NCBI GenBank assembly: GCA_023459275.1
Contig: JAEWVC010000091.1
Span: 62,001-126,000, forward strand
Length of the DNA: 64,000 nt
Source: Bacillota bacterium
GTDB taxonomy: Bacteria > Bacillota > Clostridia > Christensenellales > Aristaeellaceae
Direction of reading: 5' to 3'
Part shown: positions 7,645 through 15,927 of the stretch, in pieces
Layout: each line of letters starts with the position of its first letter
How positions within the stretch are numbered: position 1 is the stretch's first letter
Program-made: the position numbers and the translations under genes
Notes under the pieces: model-generated
The model's database searches: none
Seen by the model: only the letters and a program-made list of their open reading frames with translations
Told to the model about the DNA's origin: nothing

Positions 7645-7674
7645 ATTATATGACGGAAGGCAAAGGCGTGTCAA
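7645..7674 (-). promoter_or_regulatory. Sigma-A promoter of the 6S-like RNA
   Basis: TTGACA (7674-7669) and TATAAT (7650-7645) on the minus strand with an 18-base spacer, both perfect hexamers. The -35 element lies only 3 bases beyond the stop codon of the upstream gene. Confidence 0.85.
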
Positions 7675-7677
7675 GTG

Positions 7678-10035
7678 TCATTGCGTCTGGCGACCCTTGT
7701 CATTATCTTCCTTTTTGGCACTCCTGGCCGCCATACGGGCGATGCGCCCCGCGTAGTGGCTGCAAAGCTCCCCCGCAAACTCCGCGTCGAAAGAATCGGT
7801 GAGCACCCGGAAAGCGGCTTTGTCCTGGATGGGTGAAAGCCACACGGAACCACCGCCGTGGCGGATACGAAGGCCCTCTCCCAACTCCTTGTCCCTGGCG
7901 GTTTCGGATAAAAGCCGCAGGATCCGCCCCTTTTCCTCCGTGGGGCAGGGGACATCCTTCCATGCCCTGTGGATCCTTGGCAGCTGGCTGAGCAAACCTG
8001 AAAGGCTTTGCTCCGAAAGGTGTGTGAGCAGCGCAAGCATCCGCGCGAGGCCGTCGTTTTGCAGGGTGTGCTGCCGGAAGAATGCCTCCTTTTCCTCCTT
8101 TGTGAGATCGGCGCTGTCCCATTTCCAGGATACCGGCCCCAGTTCCTTCACAGCCCGCGGCGTGTCCGCAAAGGCATACAGTGGCAGGCTGCCCTCCCGG
8201 GCGGCAATCAGCCAAACAAGCATCTGCTGGTTCACATCATCCGGCATGACAATTTTGTCGAACACATGGCAAGCGGTGCCGTCCGGCTCCAGATAAAGGC
8301 CGATCTCCCCCGATTGCAGCGCCCTGCCCGCGGCTGATTGGCCCCGGATGTTTGCAAGCCCTGCCTTTTCAAGAAGCTGGAGGGCAAGGGCCAGCAGGCC
8401 GGGGTCATCGCAGAAGATGGCTGCGTGGAGGCCGCTTTTGGCAAGAATCTGTGTGTTGATACCGTGGAGAAGCTCCGCCGCATACAATTCCCGCATGCCG
8501 CCCATTCTGGTCATGGCCCCGGTCTGCACAAAGGCGGGGGGATACTCCTGCTTCAGGGCGCAGCCCTCCACCGCCTGAATCTGGCTTTTTGAAAGCGCCA
8601 TGCCGTTTTCATTGAAAAGCTGTGCCTGCTGGCCGTCCGCCATCACGCCCAAAGGCGTGTGCAGCAGCCGCTGCAGGGAGGCCAGCATGGGCGCATACCC
8701 GCTGCCCAGCAGCAGCACCTCCGCACCCCTTGCGGCAAAACAGCCCGCCAGCAGCGCGTACAGCGCTTCCCCGGCACCGCGGTAGCACAGGGCCACCCTG
8801 GAGGCTTTCAGCGCCTGAAGCGCGGCGGCGGCCAGCTGGTCCGCCCGCAGGGGCGAATCCAGGCAGGCCGCGCCATTTTCGTTCAGGCGCAGCCTTTTCA
8901 GTTCGCCCCAGACTACGTTCTCCATGGCTGTGGCCTCGCTGCCTACCTCCTTTTGCGGCCAGACCTTGACGCCGGAATTCAGTTTGGCGTGGGAGCCCAG
9001 CACAGCGCCTGCACCCAGGGCGCTGCCTTCCATCATCAGCCCACCGGGGCGCACCTGGGCTTCCCGGCACAGCACCGCTCCCTCAATCCTGGCACAGCGG
9101 CCCACACGGCTGTATTCCCAAAGGCAGGACCTGCCAATGTGTGCGCCTTCCTCCACCACGGCGCCGGGTCCGATGACCGCCCCTTCCAGTAAAACGGCGC
9201 CCTGTTTGATCCGCGCCCCTTCCCCGATGCAGCAGGGTCCCTCCAGGACTGCGCCCGGCTCCAGGTCACAGGCACCCAAAAGCAGCGCCTGTCCGGAAAA
9301 GCGGCCGCTCAACGGGACATCGGCTTTGCCCGTAAGCAGGTCCTGCTGCGCCTGCAGGTAGGCCGCCTGGTCGCCGATGTCACACCAGTAGCCGGACATG
9401 GGGTAACCGTATACGGCCATCCCCTCCCTGACCATTTTCGGGAACAGGTCCTTGCCGAAGTCGTAGGCGCCCTCCTCCGGGATCAGGCCCAGCACCTCTT
9501 TTTCCAGGATATAGATGCCGGTGTTCACTTGGTCGCTGAACACTTTGGACCAGTCCGGCTTTTCCACAAACCGCTGCACCCGGCCAGTCCCGTCCGTGAT
9601 CACTACACCGTAGCTTAAAGGAATGGGCACGGATTTCAAAACCAGCGTGGCCATGGCTTTGCGGGACTGATGGAACGATATGGCCGCGCTCAAATCGCAA
9701 TCTGTCAATCCATCGCCGGACAATACCACAAACGTATCCGCCACCATGCCCTGGGACAGACGCACGCTGCCGGCGGTGCCCATGGGGTGTGCCTCCTCAA
9801 AATACCGCAGGCGGACACCGTACTTTTCCCCTTTGCCAAAGGCGCTTTTGATGGCATGAGGCAGATACAGCAGCGTTGCCGCCACATCAAGCAGCCCGTG
9901 GCGCTTAAGCAGCTTCAAGGAATATCCCATCACCGGCTCCCCCAATACGGGCACCAGCGGTTTTGGCCTGTCCAGCGTCAAGGGCCGGAGGCGCACGCCC
10001 TCTCCGCCCGCCATGATGATTGCCTGCAACGCCAT
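7678..10035 (-). CDS. Sugar-nucleotidyltransferase fused to left-handed beta-helix and degenerate phosphomannomutase domain
   Basis: 785 residues in three parts. Residues 1-230 are a nucleotidyltransferase of the mannose-1-phosphate guanylyltransferase/GlmU type (MAGGEGVRLRPLTLDRPKPLVP, VLSGDGLTDCDL, FVEKPDWSK, YWCDIGD). Residues ~250-370 are hexapeptide repeats (LEPGAVLEGPCCIGEGARI, IGPGAVVEEGAHIG). Residues ~385-770 resemble the phosphomannomutase fold, but the catalytic-serine loop (TASHNP type) is missing: the region reads LGVMADGQQAQLFNENG. The first part probably makes a GDP- or other NDP-sugar; the last part is likely non-catalytic. A conventional phosphohexomutase is encoded at 33.6 kb. 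AAAAAGGAG precedes the ATG. Confidence 0.83.
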   Translation of the reverse strand: MALQAIIMAGGEGVRLRPLTLDRPKPLVPVLGEPVMGYSLKLLKRHGLLDVAATLLYLPHAIKSAFGKGEKYGVRLRYFEEAHPMGTAGSVRLSQGMVADTFVVLSGDGLTDCDLSAAISFHQSRKAMATLVLKSVPIPLSYGVVITDGTGRVQRFVEKPDWSKVFSDQVNTGIYILEKEVLGLIPEEGAYDFGKDLFPKMVREGMAVYGYPMSGYWCDIGDQAAYLQAQQDLLTGKADVPLSGRFSGQALLLGACDLEPGAVLEGPCCIGEGARIKQGAVLLEGAVIGPGAVVEEGAHIGRSCLWEYSRVGRCARIEGAVLCREAQVRPGGLMMEGSALGAGAVLGSHAKLNSGVKVWPQKEVGSEATAMENVVWGELKRLRLNENGAACLDSPLRADQLAAAALQALKASRVALCYRGAGEALYALLAGCFAARGAEVLLLGSGYAPMLASLQRLLHTPLGVMADGQQAQLFNENGMALSKSQIQAVEGCALKQEYPPAFVQTGAMTRMGGMRELYAAELLHGINTQILAKSGLHAAIFCDDPGLLALALQLLEKAGLANIRGQSAAGRALQSGEIGLYLEPDGTACHVFDKIVMPDDVNQQMLVWLIAAREGSLPLYAFADTPRAVKELGPVSWKWDSADLTKEEKEAFFRQHTLQNDGLARMLALLTHLSEQSLSGLLSQLPRIHRAWKDVPCPTEEKGRILRLLSETARDKELGEGLRIRHGGGSVWLSPIQDKAAFRVLTDSFDAEFAGELCSHYAGRIARMAARSAKKEDNDKGRQTQ

Positions 10036-10224
10036 ATAGTACGCTCCTTTTTACAGCATGGCAGTAGTCTGTGCAGGCATACGGAAAATTATGACGGAAG
10101 CGGCTTGCCCGGAACGCGGGGTATGGCCTGCTCGCAAATCGCAAATGCAGGAGCCATGGGTGGCAGAAAGAGCCGTCAGCCCTCCGTGGGCGGCCAAAAG
10201 GATTGTCATAAAGAAGAAAAGCAC

Positions 10225-10253
10225 TTGTCCCGCCCCGGGGCTTCCTGTATAAT
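10225..10253 (+). promoter_or_regulatory. Promoter of the hutP-cmk operon
   Basis: TTGTCC (10225-10230), 17-base spacer, TATAAT (10248-10253), 45 bases ahead of the hutP start. The divergent gene on the other strand begins 190 bases away. Confidence 0.65.
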
Positions 10254-10298
10254 GTACGGGCAAGGAAAAGGGAAGGCCTATGGACGAGGTGAGAAAAG

Positions 10299-10721
10299 AT
10301 GCTTACGCAGATGGAATCAGGCAGCCGGGAAGTGGCCCGCGCGGCCATTATGTTGAGCCTTACCCATAGCCGCGAAGAGGAGAATGCCCTCCGGAGCCAG
10401 ATGGCGCTGGACGGTATCAAGACCGCGGCCGTGGATTACGGCGGCGAGTTTGTGGCTTCCGTGATGCGCATTGTGGAGCGGGCGGTGATCGCCGCCAAAA
10501 GGGAAAACGTCATCGGGGAAACCCACCATGAGGAGGGGGCCGTGGCCGGTGCGGCCCGGGAAGCCATCGCCCAGGTAACGAACAAGGCGCTGGGCTTTTC
10601 CGTGGGCGGCAAGATCGGTATCGCCAGGTGGGGCGAGCATATCGCCGTGGCCGTGTTTTTCGGCGTGGGCCTGGTGCATCTGAATGAGGTCTGCATTGGC
10701 ATGGGCCACCGGGCGATTTGA
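10299..10721 (+). CDS. hutP: HutP-family protein
   Basis: 140 residues matching the HutP family (VARAAIMLSLTHSREEENAL, GGKIGIARWGEHIAVAVFFGVGLVHLNEVCIGMGHR). In Bacillus HutP is a histidine- and Mg-dependent RNA-binding antiterminator of the hut operon. Here it heads a different operon (cmk, plsC, ispH/S1), as is common in clostridia, so its RNA target is unknown. The conserved His-rich end is intact. GAGGTGAG lies 6 bases upstream of the chosen ATG. It may regulate its own operon post-transcriptionally, which is inference from position. Confidence 0.85.
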   Translation: MLTQMESGSREVARAAIMLSLTHSREEENALRSQMALDGIKTAAVDYGGEFVASVMRIVERAVIAAKRENVIGETHHEEGAVAGAAREAIAQVTNKALGFSVGGKIGIARWGEHIAVAVFFGVGLVHLNEVCIGMGHRAI

Positions 10722-10740
10722 CAGGATGGGAGAATGCAAA

Positions 10741-11421
10741 ATGCCCTTGAATATTGCCATCGACGGGCCGGTGGGCGCGGGGAAATCCTCCGTGGCCAGG
10801 GAGGTAGCCCGGAGGCTGAACATACTGCATCTGGATACCGGGGCTATGTACCGGGCTATGGGCGTCGCCGCCCTGCGGCGGGGCATCCTCCCCACGGACG
10901 AGCAGGCGGTATCGAGACTGTGTGAAACGGTGCAGATTGCCGTAAAGTATCATAACGGAAAGCAGCAGACCCTTTTGGACGGCGTGGATGTGAGCGGGAG
11001 TATCCGCACGCCGGAGGCGGGTATGGCGGCTTCCGCTGTGTCGCGCTTTGCCAAGGTGCGCCGCCACATGGTAGCGCTGCAGCGGGCCCTGGCCGGGGAA
11101 ACCGACATGGTGGTGGACGGCAGGGATATCGGCACCAATGTTTTGAAGGACGCGGGCGTTAAAATTTTTCTGACGGCTTCCCCGGAGGAACGGGCGCGCC
11201 GCAGGCATCTGGAGCTTTTGGCCGCTGGGGGAAAGGACCCCTATGAGCAGGTTTTGACGGATCTTAGGCAGCGGGATATGCAGGACAGCTCAAGGCCCAT
11301 CGACCCCTTGCGCCCGGCGGAGGACGCCGTGATCCTGGACAGCACGTACCTTGACCCCGAGCAGGTGACCGGGCGTATCCTTGAAATCGTGGAGGAACGG
11401 TATGGCACAGCCGCAAAATAA
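10741..11421 (+). CDS. cmk: Cytidylate kinase
   Basis: Phosphorylates CMP and dCMP for nucleotide and phospholipid synthesis. The P-loop GPVGAGKSS is at residues 9-17, followed by LDTGAMYRAMG, the DGRDIGTNVLKDA motif and FLTASPEERARRR. 226 residues, the usual size. The frame is open further upstream into hutP, but MPLNIAIDG is the conserved N-terminus and has GGGAG ahead of it. It overlaps plsC by 20 bases, so the two are translationally coupled. Confidence 0.95.
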   Translation: MPLNIAIDGPVGAGKSSVAREVARRLNILHLDTGAMYRAMGVAALRRGILPTDEQAVSRLCETVQIAVKYHNGKQQTLLDGVDVSGSIRTPEAGMAASAVSRFAKVRRHMVALQRALAGETDMVVDGRDIGTNVLKDAGVKIFLTASPEERARRRHLELLAAGGKDPYEQVLTDLRQRDMQDSSRPIDPLRPAEDAVILDSTYLDPEQVTGRILEIVEERYGTAAK

Positions 11422-12049
11422 CGCGAAGGCCGTTTCTGACAAGCGGAAAACCTTCGTCTATCAATTGGCCAAGGCGCTGGCCTGGGTGCTTTTCCATACG
11501 GTCTATCCCGTAAGGATCCATGACCGGGAACGCTTGAATTTGCAAGGTCCCTGCATCCTGATTTCCAACCATCTATGCTGGCTGGACCCCGTCTGCGTTG
11601 CCCACGCGGTGAAGGGTGAGGAGATCACGTATCTTGCCAAAAAGGAACTGTTGGAAAGCCGCTTCGGAGGCGCGCTGCTCAGGGCGCTCCACGCCATTCC
11701 TGTGAACCGGCATAACTTTGATATGGCAGCCATGCGCGCCTGCATGCAGGCGCTTAAAGCGGGCCGGGCCCTTGGCATCTTCCCGGAAGGCACCCGCTAC
11801 AAGAAGGGCAATATGGAGGAACTGGAAGCCGGTGTGGCACTGCTGGCGCTGCGCAGCAGCGTGCCGGTGATCCCGGTGTATATTGCGGGCAAGCTGCGCC
11901 CCTTCCACATGACCCACGTATACGCGGGCAAGCCTATGGCCATCGATGACCTGCGGGAGATGGGCGCTAGCCGTGAATCAAGCGACGAATTGCTCCGCCG
12001 CATCACGGTGCTGTACGCCGGACTGGCGGAAAAAGCCGCGGAAGCTTAA
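11402..12049 (+). CDS. plsC: 1-acyl-sn-glycerol-3-phosphate acyltransferase
   Basis: Makes phosphatidic acid from lysophosphatidate at the inner membrane face. Acyltransferase motifs are NHLCWLD (NHx4D), the VNRHN region, FPEGTRYKKG and VIPVYIAGK. The ATG overlapping the end of cmk is preferred because GGAGGAAC sits just upstream; a TTG seven codons earlier is possible. 215 residues with one hydrophobic segment near the N-terminus. cmk-plsC-ispH is a recurrent clostridial order joining CDP and lipid supply. Confidence 0.93.
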   Translation: MAQPQNNAKAVSDKRKTFVYQLAKALAWVLFHTVYPVRIHDRERLNLQGPCILISNHLCWLDPVCVAHAVKGEEITYLAKKELLESRFGGALLRALHAIPVNRHNFDMAAMRACMQALKAGRALGIFPEGTRYKKGNMEELEAGVALLALRSSVPVIPVYIAGKLRPFHMTHVYAGKPMAIDDLREMGASRESSDELLRRITVLYAGLAEKAAEA

Positions 12050-12151
12050 GCGGCAGGGAATTTGTTCAAAAAATTTTTACATCTTGGCAGGAAATATGTG
12101 TTCCTGGGCGAATTTCATTGCATTAGTGTTTTTTTGCGGGAAGGATAAAGT

Positions 12152-14230
12152 ATGCCGCTGGAAATCACTGCCCACGCGGGATTTTGCATGGGTGTTCGCC
12201 GGGCGGTGAACACCGCGCTGAAAGAGGCGGGGGAGGGGAAGCCGCTTTGTACCCTGGGGGACCTGACCCATAACCCCCAGGTGGTGGCGCTGCTCCATGA
12301 AAAAGGCGCTCCCGCCGTCCATGACCTTACGGAAATCGCCGGCCGCGGGGTTCTAATAAGGAGCCACGGCGTCACGCCCGAAACGATGGAGGCCCTTGGG
12401 GAACTGGGTGTTTCCGTAATGGATTGCACCTGCCCCTTTGTGGAAAAGCTCCACCAAGCCGTAGCCCAGTATTCCGAGGACGGCAAACCCGTGATCCTGG
12501 TAGGGCAGAAGGATCATCCGGAAGTCACCGGCACGGCGGGCTGGTGCCGGGGACCCGTATACATCGTGAAGGAGGAAGCGGAGATCGACACGCTTCCCTC
12601 CATGGAGGAAGCATTGGCGGTGGTTCAAACCACCTTCCCGCCGGAGAAATGGGAGAGGATCGTCCATAAGCTTCGTCTTGCGGTTCCACGAATCACGGTG
12701 CGGGATACCATCTGCCCCGAGACCCGCAGCCGGCAGCAGGAGGCCAGAGAACTGGCACAAAAGGCCGATGCCATGATCGTGGTGGGCGGCAGGAGCAGCG
12801 CCAATACCCGCAAGCTGTACGAAACCTGCCTTGACCTGTGCCCCCGTACCATTTTGGTAGAGCGTGCGGCGGAAATACCGCCGGGCTTTGCAGATATTCA
12901 TCAGGAGCTTATTGGAATAACCGCTGGCGCGTCCACGCCGGACTGGTCACTTAAGGAGGTTGTCACACGCATGATCGACAATGAACAGCATGATCAGGGT
13001 GTTCCCATGGAAGAGGAGAACAAGAGCAATTTCATGGCGGACCTGGAAGCAACCCTGGTCAGAATCAAACCCGGGCAGACCGTTACCGGCACCGTCGTCC
13101 AGATCACCGATGAAGAGGTATGCGTCAACATCGGCTACAAGTCCGACGGCTTGATCAAACGTGCCGATCTCACGTCGGAGGACATTGAGCTTGGCCAGGA
13201 GATCGAGGTCGAGGTGGTCAAGGTCAACGACGGCGAAGGAAATGTGGTGCTTTCCCAGCGCAACATCGTCAACCGCAAGGCGTGGGACGCGCTGATGGCA
13301 AAGTATGACGCGGGCGAATATGTCGAAGGCGTTGGCAAGGAGGCCGTCAAGGGCGGCCTGATCGCAGAGGTGGACGGTATCCGCGCCTTTGTGCCCGCCT
13401 CCCAGTTGGCGCAGCGGTACGTGGAGAAGATTGCAGAGTTTGTTGGCAAGCCCGTCAAGCTCAAGATCATTGAAGTGGACAAGCAGAAAAAACGCATCGT
13501 GGCCAGCCGCAAAGCCTATCTCCAGGAGGAGAGCACCCTTCGCAAGAAGGAAGCTTGGGATAAGCTTACGGAGGGTGAGGTTGTTACCGGCATCGTCCGC
13601 AGGCTCACGGATTTTGGCGCCTTTGTGGATGTGGGCGGCGTGGATGGCTTGATCCATGTAACGGATTTAAGCTGGGGCCGCATCAAGCATCCTTCCGAAG
13701 TGGTGTCGCCTAACCAGGAGGTGCAGGTGAAGATCCTTTCCCTGGACAGGGAAAGGGAGCGCATCCAGCTTGGCTACAAGCAGCTTCAGCCCAAGCCCTG
13801 GGACGTGGCGGAGGAGAAATATCCCGCCGGTTCTGTGGTGGAAGGCAAAGTGGTGCGTATCACCACCTTTGGCGCCTTTGTGGAACTGGAGCCCGGCCTG
13901 GATGGGCTGGTGCACATTTCCCAGTGCGCCCTGACCCGCGTGCAAAAGGTGGAGGATGCCGTCAAGGTAGGCCAAACTGTCCGTGTCAAGGTGCTGAAGG
14001 TGGATCCAGAGGCAAAGCGCATCAGCCTGAGCATCCGCGAAGTGCTGGAGGACGAGGCTTTCAACTACAGCCAGGATATCCCCGGGGAAGCGCAGTTTGA
14101 AAATGCCGCGCCTGAAGCGGAAGGGGAGCCCCAACCGGAGGCTGCTTCCGAAGCGGAAGCTGCGCCCGCTGTGGAAGAAATGGTTGAACCGCAGGCGGAG
14201 CCTGAAGCCGAAGAAGCTAAGGAAGAATAA
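12152..14230 (+). CDS. ispH: Bifunctional 4-hydroxy-3-methylbut-2-enyl diphosphate reductase / S1 RNA-binding protein
   Basis: 692-residue fusion. Residues 1-~285 are IspH, the Fe-S enzyme of the last step of the MEP isoprenoid route, with cluster ligands Cys12 (HAGFCMG), Cys94 (TCPFV) and Cys188 (TICPE). Residues ~305-640 hold four S1 repeats (for example GQTVTGTVVQITDEEVCVNIG, GEVVTGIVRRLTDFGAFVDVG, GSVVEGKVVRITTFGAFVELE). The last ~50 residues are an acidic Glu/Ala/Pro-rich tail. The fusion is known in Clostridia, where the S1 part is annotated as 30S protein S1. A hairpin with seven T residues follows immediately. Confidence 0.95.
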   Translation: MPLEITAHAGFCMGVRRAVNTALKEAGEGKPLCTLGDLTHNPQVVALLHEKGAPAVHDLTEIAGRGVLIRSHGVTPETMEALGELGVSVMDCTCPFVEKLHQAVAQYSEDGKPVILVGQKDHPEVTGTAGWCRGPVYIVKEEAEIDTLPSMEEALAVVQTTFPPEKWERIVHKLRLAVPRITVRDTICPETRSRQQEARELAQKADAMIVVGGRSSANTRKLYETCLDLCPRTILVERAAEIPPGFADIHQELIGITAGASTPDWSLKEVVTRMIDNEQHDQGVPMEEENKSNFMADLEATLVRIKPGQTVTGTVVQITDEEVCVNIGYKSDGLIKRADLTSEDIELGQEIEVEVVKVNDGEGNVVLSQRNIVNRKAWDALMAKYDAGEYVEGVGKEAVKGGLIAEVDGIRAFVPASQLAQRYVEKIAEFVGKPVKLKIIEVDKQKKRIVASRKAYLQEESTLRKKEAWDKLTEGEVVTGIVRRLTDFGAFVDVGGVDGLIHVTDLSWGRIKHPSEVVSPNQEVQVKILSLDRERERIQLGYKQLQPKPWDVAEEKYPAGSVVEGKVVRITTFGAFVELEPGLDGLVHISQCALTRVQKVEDAVKVGQTVRVKVLKVDPEAKRISLSIREVLEDEAFNYSQDIPGEAQFENAAPEAEGEPQPEAASEAEAAPAVEEMVEPQAEPEAEEAKEE

Positions 14231-14242
14231 GAGAAGAGCAAG

Positions 14243-14305
14243 GAAGCTGTATCCTGATCAGCCGGCAAGTATGCTTGCGGGCCTTGGGATACAGCTTCTT
14301 TTTTT
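14243..14305 (+). terminator. Terminator between ispH/S1 and thiN
   Basis: GAAGCTGTATCC (14243-14254) pairs with GGATACAGCTTC (14287-14298), a 12-bp perfect stem with an inner hairpin (GGCAAG/CTTGC), followed by seven T. It ends only 5 bases before the thiN ribosome binding site, so it could limit read-through into thiN. Confidence 0.85.
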
Positions 14306-14324
14306 CAGAAGGAGGGTGGTTGCT

Positions 14325-14999
14325 TTGCGCCGGTGCGTGATCATCCCGGCTTGGGCACCGGACGGGATACGGAGCGTTGTTACGCTTAAAGCGGACGATT
14401 ATATCGTATGCGCCGACGGGGGCTATGCCCTGGCAGAGCGGGAAGGCATCCGTCCCAATGCGCTGGTGGGGGATTTTGATTCCCTGGCGGAGCCGCCGGC
14501 CGGGCTCCCCGAGGGCTGCCTTTTGAAGCGGGTGAAACGGGAGAAGAACGAGACCGACACGCTGCTTTGCCTTCAGCTTGGTATGGAGGCCGGATGCCGT
14601 TCCTTTGTGCTGGCCGGTGGGATCGGCGGGCGGCTGGACCACACCGTGGCCAACCTGCAATTGCTGGCATATGCCTCCCAAAGAGGATGCGTCCTGTGGA
14701 TGGCGGACAAAAACAACCGGGTGACGGCCATGGAACCGGGGGAAATGCGTATTCCCCGGGAGAAAGGCTTCCGGCTGTCGGTGCTGGCCTTTACGGAGCG
14801 GTGCAAAGGCGTGACCCTTATGAACGTGAAATATCCCCTTCGGGATGCAGTCCTCACCCAGGATTTTCCGCTGGGCATCAGCAACGAGTTTCTGGGGGAG
14901 GAGGCTGTCATCCGTCTGGAGGAAGGGCGTCTTCTGCTGATTTTGAGCCGCGATCCTGAAAATTCCGCGCAAAAAACGAACAATTCTCCTGAAAAATAA
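14325..14999 (+). CDS. thiN: Thiamine diphosphokinase
   Basis: Converts thiamine to thiamine diphosphate. Recognised by DDYIVCADGGYALAEREGI, PNALVGDFDSL, KNETDTLLCLQLGME, LAGGIGGRLDHTVANLQLL and the C-terminal PLRDAVLTQDFPLGISNEFLG. The longer frame reaches back into ispH, so I chose the TTG at 14325 with AAGGAGG 9 bases upstream, giving 224 residues as usual for the family. It is either a read-through partner of the ispH operon past the terminator or has an unseen promoter. Confidence 0.9.
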   Translation: MRRCVIIPAWAPDGIRSVVTLKADDYIVCADGGYALAEREGIRPNALVGDFDSLAEPPAGLPEGCLLKRVKREKNETDTLLCLQLGMEAGCRSFVLAGGIGGRLDHTVANLQLLAYASQRGCVLWMADKNNRVTAMEPGEMRIPREKGFRLSVLAFTERCKGVTLMNVKYPLRDAVLTQDFPLGISNEFLGEEAVIRLEEGRLLLILSRDPENSAQKTNNSPEK

Positions 15000-15018
15000 A
15001 GGATGTATCGGAATTTTG

Positions 15019-15047
15019 TTGTGCGGCGTCCGTTTATCTGCTAAAAT
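15019..15047 (+). promoter_or_regulatory. Promoter of purC
   Basis: TTGTGC, 17 bases, TAAAAT, 46 bases before the purC start. The -35 is a modest match. No purine riboswitch was recognised in the leader. Confidence 0.5.
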
Positions 15048-15093
15048 ATATATCACATTCATGTTTTGTTGATGGACGCAAAGGAGCGTATGC

Positions 15094-15804
15094 ATGAAGA
15101 TCGGTGATCTGATCCTTGAGGGCAAGGGGAAAAAGATCTACGAGACGGACGATCCGGGCCTTTTGGTGGTTTCCTTCAAGGATGAAGCCATGGCTTTCCA
15201 TGGGCTCAAACGCGGGCGGATCGTGGGAAAAGGCGAAATCAATAACGAAATCTGCTGCCATATTTTTACGCTGCTTTCTTCTCAGGGCATACCCAACCAT
15301 TATGTGGAAAAATTGGACGCCCGCCGTTCCATTATCAAGCGCGTATCCATTGTGCCCGTGGCTGTGAAGGTGCGCAACATCGTGGCCGGCAGCCTGGCCA
15401 GGCGCATCGGCTACGCGGAAGGGACGCGGCTGAAGAGCACCGTGCTGGAGTGCAACCTCAAGGATGAAGAGCTGGAAAATCCGCTCATCAACGCTTCCCA
15501 TATCAGGGCCATGGGACTTGTGACCATGGAAGAACTGGATACCATGTACAAAATGGCTTTGAAGGTCAACGATATCCTTACAGCCCATTTGAAGGATATC
15601 GGCATTGAACTGATTGACTTTAAACTGGAGTTTGGACGGCTGAACGGAGAAATCATCCTGGCGGACGAAATTTCTCCCGACACCTGCCGCTTCTGGGATG
15701 CCAAGACCCATGAACCCCTGGACCTGGACCGCTTCCGCCGCGACCTTGGCAATGTGGAACAGGGGTATCAGGAGGTATTGCACCGGCTGATGGGCATTGG
15801 ATAA
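15094..15804 (+). CDS. purC: Phosphoribosylaminoimidazole-succinocarboxamide synthase
   Basis: SAICAR synthase, the step of de novo purine synthesis joining aspartate to CAIR. Motifs GKGKKIY, VVSFKDEAMAFHGLKRG, VVAVKVRNIVAGSLARR-like (VPVAVKVRNIVAGSLARRIG) and DFKLEFGR, ADEISPDTCRFWD. 236 residues, the compact bacterial length. It stands alone here without other pur genes, with its own promoter and terminator. Confidence 0.96.
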   Translation: MKIGDLILEGKGKKIYETDDPGLLVVSFKDEAMAFHGLKRGRIVGKGEINNEICCHIFTLLSSQGIPNHYVEKLDARRSIIKRVSIVPVAVKVRNIVAGSLARRIGYAEGTRLKSTVLECNLKDEELENPLINASHIRAMGLVTMEELDTMYKMALKVNDILTAHLKDIGIELIDFKLEFGRLNGEIILADEISPDTCRFWDAKTHEPLDLDRFRRDLGNVEQGYQEVLHRLMGIG

Positions 15805-15838
15805 GCGGGTCACGGATGTAAAAAACCTGCCGCATTTT

Positions 15839-15878
15839 GGGCTTTGCACAGTCTTCCTGTTGAGGAAGCCCTTTTTTT
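15839..15878 (+). terminator. Intrinsic terminator of purC
   Basis: GGGCTT...AAGCCC stem with an inner TTCCT/AGGAA stem, followed by seven T. Confidence 0.85.
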
Positions 15879-15927
15879 ATGGTATCCTGAGATGCTCCCG
15901 CATTGATGACAAAGTGAGGATGGGAAC

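Noticed and set aside
7357..7674. A 105-codon minus-strand frame over the 6S-like locus
   Set aside because: Its start lies within the -35 region, it has no ribosome site, and it reads through the terminator stem. The locus behaves as an RNA gene.
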